Origin: CAIVAT01 sp964473485
Lineage (GTDB): Bacteria; Bacteroidota; Bacteroidia; Bacteroidales; FEN-979
Direction: 5' to 3'
Assembly: GCA_964473485.1 (NCBI GenBank)
Contig: CAYYPH010000002.1
Coordinates: 1 to 64,000 of the forward strand
DNA: 64,000 bases
A program made the translations under genes and the position numbers. Below the pieces are notes generated by a model. The model saw only the letters and a list, made by a program, of their open reading frames with translations, was not told where the DNA came from and searched no databases. This document shows, piece after piece, positions 41,134-49,908 of this stretch. The stretch's first letter is position 1. Each line of letters starts with the position of its first letter.

Positions 41134-42924
41134 TCACTGATGCAATCTGTTTTTCAGCTTATCAAACTGATGTTTCATCTCCTCCGGCAGGCGGTCGCCG
41201 AAAATCTTCTGGTGTTCTGCGATCAGTTCGCATTCATCGAGCCATTCCTGGCTGTCGACTTTCAGTATCTGGTCCATCTTTTCAGCCACTCCAGTCAATC
41301 CTGATATGTCAATTGAGTGTGATTCAGGCACATAGCCTATTGGTGTCTCAGTTGCGGCAGCGGTTCCTTCGGTGCGTTCAAAGATCCATTTCAGTACGCG
41401 GATGTTGTCGCCATATCCCGGCCACAGGAATTTTCCATCCTGACCTTTTCTGAACCAATTAACATTGAAGATTTTAGGAAGTTTATCACGGTCCGGCGCC
41501 ATCTCGCCAATCCGCACCCAGTGACCGAAATAGTCACCCATGTGGTAACCGCAGAATGGAAGCATGGCAAAGGGATCACGGCGCACCCCTGCTTTGAGCC
41601 CGATGGCGGCGGCAGTCACCTCTGAGCCGACAATGGTACCCATGAACACGCCATGATTCCAGTCAAAAGACTGGTAAACGAGAGGTACCGTCCCGGGGCG
41701 GCGGCCACCAAAGAGAAAAGCGGAGATGGGCACGCCTTTGGGGTTTTCCCAATCGGGGTCAATGGCCGGACATTGTGAGGCCGGTGCTGTAAACCGGGCG
41801 TTGGGATGGGCTGCCGGTTTTCCTGAAGCTTTATCATAAACCTGGTTTGTCCAGGTGATGGACCCTTCCGGGATTTCGGTTCCGATTCCTTCCCACCAGA
41901 TATCTCTATCGGGAGTCAGTGCAGTGTTGGTGAAAATGGAGTTGGCCTGGCACGAAAGCATGGCATTAGGATTGGTCTCCATTGAGGTGTAAGGAGCCAC
42001 GCCGAAAAATCCGTACTCGGGGTTGATGGCATAAAGCCTGCCGTCGTCGCCGAATTTCATCCAGGCGATATCGTCGCCAACCGTCTCAACCTTCCAGCCC
42101 GGGATCGTCGGGATCAGCATGGCCAGGTTGGTCTTGCCGCAGGCGCTGGGGAAAGCGGCTGCAATGTATTTTTTCACCCCATGAGGATTGGTGATCCCCA
42201 TGATAAGCATGTGTTCCGCCATCCATCCTTCGCGACGCGCCATTGCGGAAGCGATGCGGAGCGCAAGGCATTTCTTTCCAAGCAACGCGTTGCCTCCGTA
42301 ACCACTTCCGAACGACCATATTTCATTGGTTTCGGGGAAATGGGTGATATATTTCTTCTCAATGGGTGCGCAGGGCCATTTGGCATCTTTCTGACCAGGC
42401 CCGAGCGGCGCCCCGACCGAATGCATGCAGGGAATAAAATCGCCATCACCCAGTATCTCCAGTACCTCTTGGCCCATACGGGTCATAATACGCATGTTGG
42501 TTACCACATAGGGCGAGTCGGTGATCTGAATGCCGATCTTGGCAATGTTGGAGCCCAGGGGTCCCATGCTGAAAGGAATGACGTAAAGCGTCCTTCCCCG
42601 CATACAACCTCTGAACTCCTCCGTAAGAATCTTTTTCATCTCCGCAGGCGCCATCCAGTTGTTGGTGGGGCCCGCATCCTCCTGTTTTTCAGAACAGATG
42701 AAGGTCCGGTTCTCTACCCTTGCCACATCGCTGGGATCACTCTGGAAATAGTAACTGTCAGGTCGTTTGGAATCATTCAACCTTACTGCAGCTCCCGTTT
42801 CAACCATCAGGTCAAGCAACATCCGGTTCTCCTTCTCCGTTCCGTCACAATAATGTACCTTTTCGGGCTGGCATAGTGCAGCCCAGTCATTTACCCAATT
42901 TTCGACTTTCTTTGAAATATTCAT
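41134..42924 (-). CDS. pckG: Phosphoenolpyruvate carboxykinase (GTP)
   Basis: 596 aa of the GTP-dependent class. KYIAAAFPSACGKTNLAMLIPT holds the P-loop and the reactive Cys, WMKFGDDGRLYAINPEYGFFGV the metal-binding region, and FLFGGRRPGTVPLVYQSFDW the nucleotide-binding part. It interconverts oxaloacetate and PEP in gluconeogenesis or anaplerosis. It stands between two blocks of heptamer repeats in opposite orientation. Confidence 0.97.
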   Translation of the reverse strand: MNISKKVENWVNDWAALCQPEKVHYCDGTEKENRMLLDLMVETGAAVRLNDSKRPDSYYFQSDPSDVARVENRTFICSEKQEDAGPTNNWMAPAEMKKILTEEFRGCMRGRTLYVIPFSMGPLGSNIAKIGIQITDSPYVVTNMRIMTRMGQEVLEILGDGDFIPCMHSVGAPLGPGQKDAKWPCAPIEKKYITHFPETNEIWSFGSGYGGNALLGKKCLALRIASAMARREGWMAEHMLIMGITNPHGVKKYIAAAFPSACGKTNLAMLIPTIPGWKVETVGDDIAWMKFGDDGRLYAINPEYGFFGVAPYTSMETNPNAMLSCQANSIFTNTALTPDRDIWWEGIGTEIPEGSITWTNQVYDKASGKPAAHPNARFTAPASQCPAIDPDWENPKGVPISAFLFGGRRPGTVPLVYQSFDWNHGVFMGTIVGSEVTAAAIGLKAGVRRDPFAMLPFCGYHMGDYFGHWVRIGEMAPDRDKLPKIFNVNWFRKGQDGKFLWPGYGDNIRVLKWIFERTEGTAAATETPIGYVPESHSIDISGLTGVAEKMDQILKVDSQEWLDECELIAEHQKIFGDRLPEEMKHQFDKLKNRLHQ

Positions 42925-43000
42925 GTTTAAATATTTAAATAGTTGTTATTCAAGCCATTATGTCCTTCAATTATCGATCAACCCTGGAAATCAGCCCAAT

Positions 43001-43050
43001 AATCCCTAATCACTATTCGCTATTCGCTAATCCCTATTCGCTATTCCCTA
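43001..43050. repeat. Heptamer repeat TTCGCTA (right of pckG)
   Basis: Tandem TTCGCTA units with AATCCC spacers, reverse-complementary to the repeat at 41,069-41,117. The stop codon of the aminotransferase gene (43,048-43,050) lies in its last unit. Confidence 0.8.
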
Positions 43051-44250
43051 CCCCAGTTCCCCCAGCGCTTGCCTGATCCTTCTGACTGCCTCGGTGAGTT
43101 TGTCGGTGCTCGTGGCATAGGAGAACCTGATGCAATTGGGATCACCGAAAGCATCACCGGGAACCAGCGCCACATATACCTTGTTGAGCAGGTACATGCA
43201 CAAGTCGTTGGCGTTGGCGATGACCGTTTTCCCGTCGGATTTCCCGAAGTAAAACGAAATATCAGGGAAAATATAGAAAGCGCCGTCGGGGTGGTTCAGT
43301 TTCATGCCGGGAATGTCGGCCAGCAGTTTCAGCATGAGGTCGCGCCGCTCGCGAAATGCCTGTTGCATGATCTTCATGTCGGGAGTGGCATCGGGGGCGG
43401 TGGCAAACGCTTTAAGAGCAGCCCGTTGAGCGATGGAAGAGGCTCCCGAGGTAAACTGACCCTGCAGTTTGTCGCAGGCCTTGGCGATGGGAACCGGGGC
43501 CGCAATAAAACCAATCCTCCAGCCCGTCATCGCGAATCCTTTGGAGACCCCATTGACGAGCACGACCCGGTCCTTGATATAATCGAACTGGCATATGCTT
43601 TCATGTTTCCCGACGAAATTGATGTGTTCGTAAATTTCGTCGGCAATGATTGTGATGTCGGGATATTTTGCCATCACATCGGCAATCCCTTTCAACTCAT
43701 CGCGGGTATAGACTGAACCGGTCGGATTGCAGGGCGAACTGTAAATCAGCAGTCGTGATTTCGGGGTGATGGCCGCCTCGAGCTGGGCTGGAGTGACCTT
43801 GAAATTATTTTCGATGGTAGCCGGGATGAAAACCGCTTTTCCTTCAGCCACCTTGATGATCTCCTTGTATGATACCCAGTAAGGGGCGGGAATAAGCACC
43901 TCGTCTCCCGGATTGACAATGCTCAGCACCACATTGGCGATCGACTGCTTGGCACCCGTTGAGACAACGATCTGGCCGGGTTCGTAATCGAGGTTGTTGT
44001 CACGTTTAAGTTTTGTGCAAATCGCCTTTCTCAGATCCTCATAACCAGCCACCGGAGGATAAAAGGTGTAATTCTGATCGATGGCCTCTTTGGCCGACAC
44101 TTTGATGTAGTCGGGAGTGTTAAAATCGGGCTCCCCGAGACTGAGATTGATCACGTCGTGTCCTTCGGCTTTCAGTTCGCGGCTTTTGCGCGACATGGCC
44201 AGCGTTTCGCTTTCGGCCAGGTACTGGATTCGATTTGCTAATGTTGTCAT
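43048..44250 (-). CDS. Pyridoxal-phosphate-dependent aspartate-type aminotransferase
   Basis: 400 aa, fold type I, subgroup I-gamma. NLSLGEPDFNTPDYI is the N-terminal substrate loop, STGAKQSIANVVLSI the PLP-phosphate contact, YSSPCNPTGSVYTRDEL the PLP-ring contact, GVSKGFAMTGWRIGFI the Schiff-base Lys, and FGDPNCIRFSYATS the substrate Arg. Likely aspartate aminotransferase (AspC/AspB type). No operon partners. Confidence 0.93.
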   Translation of the reverse strand: MTTLANRIQYLAESETLAMSRKSRELKAEGHDVINLSLGEPDFNTPDYIKVSAKEAIDQNYTFYPPVAGYEDLRKAICTKLKRDNNLDYEPGQIVVSTGAKQSIANVVLSIVNPGDEVLIPAPYWVSYKEIIKVAEGKAVFIPATIENNFKVTPAQLEAAITPKSRLLIYSSPCNPTGSVYTRDELKGIADVMAKYPDITIIADEIYEHINFVGKHESICQFDYIKDRVVLVNGVSKGFAMTGWRIGFIAAPVPIAKACDKLQGQFTSGASSIAQRAALKAFATAPDATPDMKIMQQAFRERRDLMLKLLADIPGMKLNHPDGAFYIFPDISFYFGKSDGKTVIANANDLCMYLLNKVYVALVPGDAFGDPNCIRFSYATSTDKLTEAVRRIRQALGELG

Positions 44251-44492
44251 AATACAATGAAAATGAGTGTTTTGAAAAAAATAGCAAAGTTAAAGAAATT
44301 TACGATCTACGATTTACGATTTACGAATTTATTTTACTGACCGTGCCCGTTAACCAATGAACCATCTAACCCGTTCACCCGTTCACCTGTTATCCCGCTC
44401 ACCTGTTCACCCGCTCACCTGTTCACCCGCTCACCTGTTCACTCTTTCACCTGTTCACTCTTTCACCTGTTTATCCGTTTATTCGTTTTACG
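44251..44492. repeat. Intergenic region with TTTACGA words and CACCTGTTCA tandem repeat
   Basis: No credible gene. TTTACGA-type words occur at 44,300-44,327. From 44,370 to 44,484 an 8-bp based tandem array (CCCGTTCA, CCTGTTCA, CCCGCTCA, CTCTTTCA) repeats, best seen as a 16-mer in about five copies. A 110-aa frame running through it into the N gap merely translates the repeat. Confidence 0.75.
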
Positions 44493-44702
44493 TTTTCCAT
44501 TTTCAATTTTCCCCCAGTATCGCTACCTTTGTAAAAATTGATCTATGNNNNNNNNNNNNNNNNNNNNNNNNNNNNNNNNNNNNNNNNNNNNNNNNNNNNN
44601 NNNNNNNNNNNNNNNNNNNNNNNNNNNNNNNNNNNNNNNNNNNNNNNTTTTCCATTTTCAATTTTCCCCCAGTATCGCTACCTTTGTAAAAATTGATCTA
44701 TG
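44493..44702. other. Assembly join: 100 N flanked by identical 55-nt copies
   Basis: 44,493-44,547 and 44,648-44,702 are identical over 55 bases, separated by exactly 100 N. The contigs evidently overlap by their end k-mer, so the real chromosome most likely has one copy and no gap. Coordinates to the right are thus inflated by about 155. Confidence 0.9.
44679..44686 (+). promoter_or_regulatory. TAnnTTTG -7 element
   Basis: TACCTTTG ends 13 bp before the ATG at 44,700, at the position expected of a Bacteroidetes promoter with a very short leader. Confidence 0.5.
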
Positions 44703-45266
44703 ATTGCAACTGATATCCATCCTGCGTTTGGGTTTCATCTACTCGGCGGAATAATTAAGATCACGCTTGTTTTTTCCGGAGCTTTCCTGCTGTTGTGGTA
44801 CTATCTGAGGAACAGGCAGCAGCAACTTCCGGAACCGGTTCAAAAGCCGCAGGAAAATTCCGAAAGGACTGAACTTTCGCGCACCATCCTGCCGCTCCGG
44901 CTCCAGGCATTTGAACGGTTCGTGCTCTTTCTCGAACGCATCCATCCCTCCAACCTGGTCATGCGGCTCAACAATCCCGACCTGAGCTCCGTTCAGCTGC
45001 AGTCGCTGCTGGTTAGGACCATACGCGAGGAATTCGAATACAACCTGTCGCAACAGCTCTATGTTTCGTTACAAACCTGGGAGATGATACGGAATGCGAA
45101 AGAAGAGATGATCTCGCTGATCAACCAGGCATCGGTAAGGGCGGGTGAAAATGCGACCGCCGGCGAACTCGTCAAGCTCATCTTCGACCTCACTGTGGAA
45201 AAGGGCCGGCTCCCTTCCGAAACGGCTCTTGCCGAGATCAGGAGGGAAATGGAAAAACTGGCATGA
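44700..45266 (+). CDS. Membrane-anchored hypothetical protein
   Basis: 188 aa with one N-terminal membrane segment (about residues 13-35, LLGGIIKITLVFSGAFLLLWYYL) followed by a basic/glutamine-rich linker and a cytoplasmic or periplasmic helical domain (residues 55-188, LRLQAFERFVLFLERIHPSNLVMRL). Similar DUF-type proteins are common in Bacteroidetes, with no known role. The ATG lies in the duplicated 55-nt join sequence, so only its presence on the right copy is certain. Confidence 0.7.
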   Translation: MIATDIHPAFGFHLLGGIIKITLVFSGAFLLLWYYLRNRQQQLPEPVQKPQENSERTELSRTILPLRLQAFERFVLFLERIHPSNLVMRLNNPDLSSVQLQSLLVRTIREEFEYNLSQQLYVSLQTWEMIRNAKEEMISLINQASVRAGENATAGELVKLIFDLTVEKGRLPSETALAEIRREMEKLA

Positions 45267-45271
45267 ACGGT

Positions 45272-45892
45272 TTATTTCCCGAACCTGTAAGCGACTGTTA
45301 TTCCTGCCGTGGAATTTGAAAATCCAAATCCCAGGTTTTTTTCTTTGACCTCATAGTCTGATCCCTGGTAGGTCCCTTTCTCTTTTGTAAAAGAATAAAC
45401 AACGGAAGGGTACAGTTCAACCGATAGAACCAGGGCCTCTTTGATCGTGTATGAAAAACCGATCACACCGCTCAGGACAGGGCTTATGGTCCATCTTTTA
45501 TATTGTGTGTCAAGTGAATAGGTAAAGTATTCAAATTCAGTACGGGAGTAGGTGTACTGGACCCCCGCGTCAAGCCCGGCCACGAAAGAGAGGTGCTTTA
45601 CGATGGGAACACGTTTCTCGAACCCCAGGAGGATACCGGCTCCGTAACCGCTGTGCTTGGTTTTTGTCGAGTCCGATTTGTTGCTGGTCGCGCTGGAGAT
45701 TCCAAGGTCGAGGGCCAACAGCCTCGCCCTGAAAAGCGTGTTCTTTTTCCCGGTTTTGTAGACCATGCCAAAGTTGTTGAAACTGGAGAATACAATCCCG
45801 ATTTCATGCTTCTGTGCCGGAAGCTGTTCCTGGGCCAGGGTGAAAACCGGGAGAATCATGACAATGAAGAGAATGAAGGCAATTTTTTTCAT
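45272..45892 (-). CDS. Outer-membrane beta-barrel protein
   Basis: 206 aa. Signal peptide MKKIAFILFIVMILPVFTLA, then alternating amphipathic strands (KHEIGIVFSSFNNFGMVYKT, FVAGLDAGVQYTYS, ISPVLSGVIGFSYTI, AGITVAYRFGK) ending in the aromatic-plus-Lys C-terminus of small barrels. Probably an eight-stranded outer-membrane protein of unknown function. Only 5 bp separate it from the convergent upstream gene. Confidence 0.8.
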   Translation of the reverse strand: MKKIAFILFIVMILPVFTLAQEQLPAQKHEIGIVFSSFNNFGMVYKTGKKNTLFRARLLALDLGISSATSNKSDSTKTKHSGYGAGILLGFEKRVPIVKHLSFVAGLDAGVQYTYSRTEFEYFTYSLDTQYKRWTISPVLSGVIGFSYTIKEALVLSVELYPSVVYSFTKEKGTYQGSDYEVKEKNLGFGFSNSTAGITVAYRFGK

Positions 45893-45988
45893 GGGATGAA
45901 GTTTTTTGGGGTGAAGGCAGAAAGGAAATACAGTTACCTAATCAACGGGACATCTGCCGGCAAAGTACGACAATTCCGTTAAAAAATC

Positions 45989-46756
45989 CTAAAATTCGCC
46001 TTTCATCCGGTACCAATACCTGTAAGCCTCTCTGAATCCCATGTTTTGGTAGAGTGAGATGGCCGGCTGGTTTTCGCAAAGCACCTGCAGGTAAGCGGTT
46101 TCAGCTCCCTGGCTCCGGCCCCAGCCGAGGATCTGATCGACGACAAGTCGCCCAAGCCCTTTCCGGCGGTATTCCGGATCGACGACGATATCGAACAGTC
46201 CAACGTATTGTTCTTCAAGCACCCCGAGGCCCACTGCAACCGTCTTTTCCCCATTCAAAACGGAGACAATGCATTTGGGGGTGATCATCTGCTTCATGAT
46301 ATCGCGGTAAACGGGTTCCCGCGATTTGTCAAAGCCGTTCATCCTGATGAATTCATCGATCCAGTCCTCTCCGCATTGACTCCCTGTCCGGATTTCAAAG
46401 GCATCAACAATGGTTTGAGATGCCGTTTCCTTTACGACACTGCAGCCCGAAATATCAAGGCACTGGAAGGAAATTTCGGAATGGATGAAATATCCTTTTT
46501 CTTCAAGGATACCGTCGATGCCGCCGGGCGTAGAAATTTCAGTGACTTTGAAACAGGGAGTGATGCCCTGCGACAGGTACACCTTCTCGCAGTAATCCAC
46601 CTTAACTGAGGGGTCGAGGGTGGAGGGATAGAGCATCGTGACCGAGTTGCTTCTTTTGGTCACTCCATTTCCAAGCCTGATCAGCCAGCCGTCGTACTGG
46701 ATCGTCTGCAGTGCAGGCCATGCGTTGTTGGAGATCTCTTCGAAACGAAGCAACAT
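45989..46756 (-). CDS. GNAT-family N-acetyltransferase
   Basis: 255 aa. The C-terminal GNAT fold has FDIVVDPEYRRKGLGRLVVDQIL (acetyl-CoA-binding R/Q-x-x-G-x-G/A region) and TAYLQVLCENQPAISLYQNMGFRE. The N-terminal half (PALQTIQYDGWLIRLGNGVTKRSNSV) resembles the double-GNAT/DUF-type acyltransferases acting on amino acids or tRNA-related substrates; the substrate is not determined. Confidence 0.85.
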   Translation of the reverse strand: MLLRFEEISNNAWPALQTIQYDGWLIRLGNGVTKRSNSVTMLYPSTLDPSVKVDYCEKVYLSQGITPCFKVTEISTPGGIDGILEEKGYFIHSEISFQCLDISGCSVVKETASQTIVDAFEIRTGSQCGEDWIDEFIRMNGFDKSREPVYRDIMKQMITPKCIVSVLNGEKTVAVGLGVLEEQYVGLFDIVVDPEYRRKGLGRLVVDQILGWGRSQGAETAYLQVLCENQPAISLYQNMGFREAYRYWYRMKGEF

Positions 46757-46808
46757 AGGCGCGATGAATGACGAATTCAGGATATTTTATACTGAATTAG
46801 GAAGTTGG
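46757..46808. other. Short intergenic stretch before the second assembly join
   Basis: AT-rich upstream sequence of the acetyltransferase gene; its promoter on the minus strand should lie here. No other feature seen. Confidence 0.4.
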
Positions 46809-47018
46809 TGAAGGTTGGATTCTTTAACTATTTTGCTTTTTGACTTTGCATTTTGCTTTTTGANNNNNNNNNNNNNNNNNNNNNNNNNNNNNNNNNNNNN
46901 NNNNNNNNNNNNNNNNNNNNNNNNNNNNNNNNNNNNNNNNNNNNNNNNNNNNNNNNNNNNNNNTGAAGGTTGGATTCTTTAACTATTTTGCTTTTTGACT
47001 TTGCATTTTGCTTTTTGA
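46809..47018. other. Assembly join: 100 N flanked by identical 55-nt copies
   Basis: 46,809-46,863 and 46,964-47,018 are identical over 55 bases around exactly 100 N, as at 44,493-44,702. The shared sequence contains TTTTGCTTTTTGACTTTGCA repeats, which explains why the assembler broke here. Confidence 0.9.
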
Positions 47019-47053
47019 TTCCGGCATGTCCGTGTCAGGCGAAGGTTATGGTT

Positions 47054-49693
47054 TCAGGCAATAAAGGTTTTCGCCTTAGCCAGGGCGGCCGGTATGCCGG
47101 CCGGGTTTTTACCGCCTGCCGTTGCAATGTGGGGCTGGCCTCCGCCGCCTCCCTGAACCTCTTTGGCCAGTTCGCGAATGATGGCTCCCGCGTTCATTTT
47201 ACGGTCCCGGACCAGCGATTCCGAAAGCATGACGGTCAGCATGGCTTTCCCGTCAACTTCGGAGGCAAAAACCACGTAGAGATCGGAAATGGACTTTGTA
47301 AGCTCGTAGGCAAGGTTCTTCGCACTTTCAGGGTCGAGGGTCACCTTTTCGGCCAGGAAACTCAGGTCGTTTACCCTGGCTACCCTGTCGGTGAACTCGG
47401 TGACCAGTTGCCGGGTTTTCAGTTTACCCAGCTCAGCCACTTCATGTTTCATCTCTGCGTATTCGCCCAGGAAATTTTTCAATCCCTTGATAAGATCCTT
47501 CGGATTTTTAAGCATCTCGCCAACCTCAGTCAACAGGTCTTCACGCTCATACCAGAAAGCCTCGGCACGCCCGGCGGTGATGGCCTCGATGCGACGGATC
47601 CCGGCGGAGATGGCGCCTTCAGTGACGATCTTGAACATCCCGATCTGTCCTGTCGCGCTTACGTGCGTACCCCCGCACAACTCAACGGAGAATGAAGGAT
47701 CGAAGGAAATAACCCTGACCAGGTCGCCGTACTTTTCGCCGAAGAGCGCCATGGCGCCCATGGCTTTTGCTTCATCTATCGGCACGGACCGGTCGTCACG
47801 GATCAGGATGTTGCTCCTTATCCTGGCATTCACTATCTGTTCCACGCGGCGGATCTCCTCCCGTGTCATTTTCGAGAAATGGGTGAAGTCGAAGCGCAGG
47901 CGGTTTTCGTCAACCAACGATCCTTTTTGTTCGACATGGGTTCCAAGCACCTCTCTCAGTGCGGCATGCATGAGGTGGGTAGCTGAATGATTGTTGGCGG
48001 TGTCCCTGCGTTTATCCCGATCTATTCTCGCGATCAACGGGAGCGCAGTCTGTTGCGGAACCTGCTTTGCAATATGCACGATCAGTTCATTTTCGCGTAT
48101 CGTGTCCAATATGTCGATTTTTTCCTCACCGGCGATCAGCCACCCTCGATCACCAACTTGTCCGCCCGATTCAGCATAAAACGGGGTCTTTTCCAACACG
48201 ACATGGAAGAATTCCTCTCCCTTGGCGGTTACCTTCCTGTAACGGGTGATCACGGTTTCAGCCTCCGTATGATCATAGCCCACGAACTCGGGGAGCCCGT
48301 CTTCCTCCTGAAGAACGGTCCAGTCGGCTGTATCGACGGTGGCATCCTGCCGCGACCTCGCTTTCTGTGCAGCAAGACCGTTGTTGAATCCCTCCATGTC
48401 GACCTCCCAGCCAGACTCGCGCGCCATGAGCCTGGTCAGGTCGATGGGGAAGCCATAAGTGTCGAACAGTTCGAAGGCGAAGCTGCCATCAATAATGTTT
48501 GAATTTTGAATTTTGACTTTTTTCGAATTTTGAATTTCAAGGTATTGGTTAAACCGCTGGATTCCCATGGCAAGGGTGCGCAGAAAAGCGGTTTCTTCCT
48601 CGCGGATCACATTGATAATGAGATTCTGCTGAGCCTTTATTTCGGGGAAAAACCCGCCCATCTGCTCGACAAGTACGGTTACTAGGGCATGGATAAATGG
48701 CTCGCGGAAATTAAGAAAGGTATATCCGTAACGCACTGCTCTTCGCAAAATCCTCCGGATGACATAGCCGGCCTTGACATTCGAAGGAAGCTGCCCATCG
48801 GCGATGGAAAAGGCAATGGCACGCAAATGGTCGGCAACCACGCGCATGGCGATATCACTCTTAACCGCATTACCGTAATGGATCCCCGACATCTTAGCAA
48901 TCTCCTGGATGACCGGTTGGAAAACATCGGTATCGTAATTTGATTTCTTACCCTGCAGGACCATGCACAGACGTTCGAAACCCATACCGGTATCCACATG
49001 TTTGGCGGGCAGTTCAACAAGCTGTCCATTGGCCATCCGGTTGTACTGGATAAATACGAGATTCCAGATCTCGATCACATGCGGATCACCCTTGTTGACC
49101 AGTTCGTGTCCGGGTATTCTTTTCCTGGTTTCCTCGTCCCTGATGTCGGCATGAATTTCCGAACAGGGTCCGCAGGGGCCAGAATCACCCATTTCCCAGA
49201 AGTTGTCTTTCTTTGACCCCAGTAAAATCCGGTCTTCCGGTAAAAAAGCCTTCCAGTAATCAAATGCTTCGTTGTCGCGCGCTAGTTTCTCTGATTCATC
49301 TCCTTCGAAAACAGTCACATAAAGACGGTCTTTCTCGATTTTCAGGATCTCCGTGAGCAGTTCCCACCCCCAGGCGATCGCCTCTTTCTTGAAATAATCG
49401 CCGAACGACCAATTGCCTAACATTTCGAACATGGTGTGATGGTAGGTGTCGTGACCCACCTCTTCAAGGTCGTTGTGCTTTCCTGATACACGGAGGCATT
49501 TCTGGGTGTCCGCAATCCGGGGCGACATAGCTTCCCTGTTTCCCAGGAAGATATCCTTGAACTGGTTCATCCCCGCGTTGGTGAACATGAGTGTGGGATC
49601 GTTTTTCACGACCATCGGGGCCGATGGAACAATCTGATGCTGTTTGGAGGCAAAAAAATCGAGAAAGGCCTGTCGTAAATCTGCTGAATTCAT
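47054..49693 (-). CDS. alaS: Alanine-tRNA ligase
   Basis: 879 aa. The class II catalytic core has FTNAGMNQFKDIFLG and MGDSGPCGPCSEIH; the editing domain has NHSATHLMHAALREVLG; the C-terminal zinc/editing motif is CGGTH; the DHHA1 domain ends with GGGGGQPHIATAGGKN. It charges tRNA-Ala. Residues about 385-399 (EIQNSKKVKIQNSN) come from an intergenic-type repeat at 48,498-48,540, placed just before the conserved GSFAFELFDTYGFPIDLT. The gene must still be functional as the only alaS seen. Confidence 0.97.
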   Translation of the reverse strand: MNSADLRQAFLDFFASKQHQIVPSAPMVVKNDPTLMFTNAGMNQFKDIFLGNREAMSPRIADTQKCLRVSGKHNDLEEVGHDTYHHTMFEMLGNWSFGDYFKKEAIAWGWELLTEILKIEKDRLYVTVFEGDESEKLARDNEAFDYWKAFLPEDRILLGSKKDNFWEMGDSGPCGPCSEIHADIRDEETRKRIPGHELVNKGDPHVIEIWNLVFIQYNRMANGQLVELPAKHVDTGMGFERLCMVLQGKKSNYDTDVFQPVIQEIAKMSGIHYGNAVKSDIAMRVVADHLRAIAFSIADGQLPSNVKAGYVIRRILRRAVRYGYTFLNFREPFIHALVTVLVEQMGGFFPEIKAQQNLIINVIREEETAFLRTLAMGIQRFNQYLEIQNSKKVKIQNSNIIDGSFAFELFDTYGFPIDLTRLMARESGWEVDMEGFNNGLAAQKARSRQDATVDTADWTVLQEEDGLPEFVGYDHTEAETVITRYRKVTAKGEEFFHVVLEKTPFYAESGGQVGDRGWLIAGEEKIDILDTIRENELIVHIAKQVPQQTALPLIARIDRDKRRDTANNHSATHLMHAALREVLGTHVEQKGSLVDENRLRFDFTHFSKMTREEIRRVEQIVNARIRSNILIRDDRSVPIDEAKAMGAMALFGEKYGDLVRVISFDPSFSVELCGGTHVSATGQIGMFKIVTEGAISAGIRRIEAITAGRAEAFWYEREDLLTEVGEMLKNPKDLIKGLKNFLGEYAEMKHEVAELGKLKTRQLVTEFTDRVARVNDLSFLAEKVTLDPESAKNLAYELTKSISDLYVVFASEVDGKAMLTVMLSESLVRDRKMNAGAIIRELAKEVQGGGGGQPHIATAGGKNPAGIPAALAKAKTFIA
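48498..48540 (-). repeat. Low-complexity repeat inside alaS
   Basis: Minus-strand words TTCAAAATTCGAAAAA and TCAAAATTCAAAATTCAAAC, the same family as in purL. The reading frame is kept and the insert lies in a surface linker before FAFELFDTYG. Confidence 0.8.
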
Positions 49694-49828
49694 AGGTGCC
49701 TTATGACAAAATAGGTTTTTACTTAACGGAACTTCTTGTTATCTGATAGTGAACACATTCAATCAGCCGCGGAACATATAAAGTGTAACGATATGTTAAC
49801 AAACTTTAACGTTTTTTATTGATCCTGC

Positions 49829-49868
49829 GGGGCTGCAAAGTTAATTAATTACTTAATTTTGCAGCCCC
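49829..49868. promoter_or_regulatory. Palindromic divergent promoter between alaS and the M23 peptidase gene
   Basis: GGGGCTGCAAA (49,829-49,839) and TTTGCAGCCCC (49,858-49,868) form an 11-bp inverted repeat. On the plus strand the right arm includes TAATTTTG (-7 for the peptidase gene); on the minus strand the left arm includes TAACTTTG (-7 for alaS). So each arm carries one -7 box, and both transcripts would start with the same GCAGCCCC sequence. Confidence 0.6.
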
Positions 49869-49908
49869 CGGGCCGGCAGGTTTTCCGGTTATCTTTACTG
49901 GATTGTCG

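Noticed and set aside
44357..44689. Apparent 110-aa protein with SPVHLLSRSPVH-like repeats
   Set aside because: It is a translation of the 8/16-bp tandem repeat, and runs through the N gap; not a gene.
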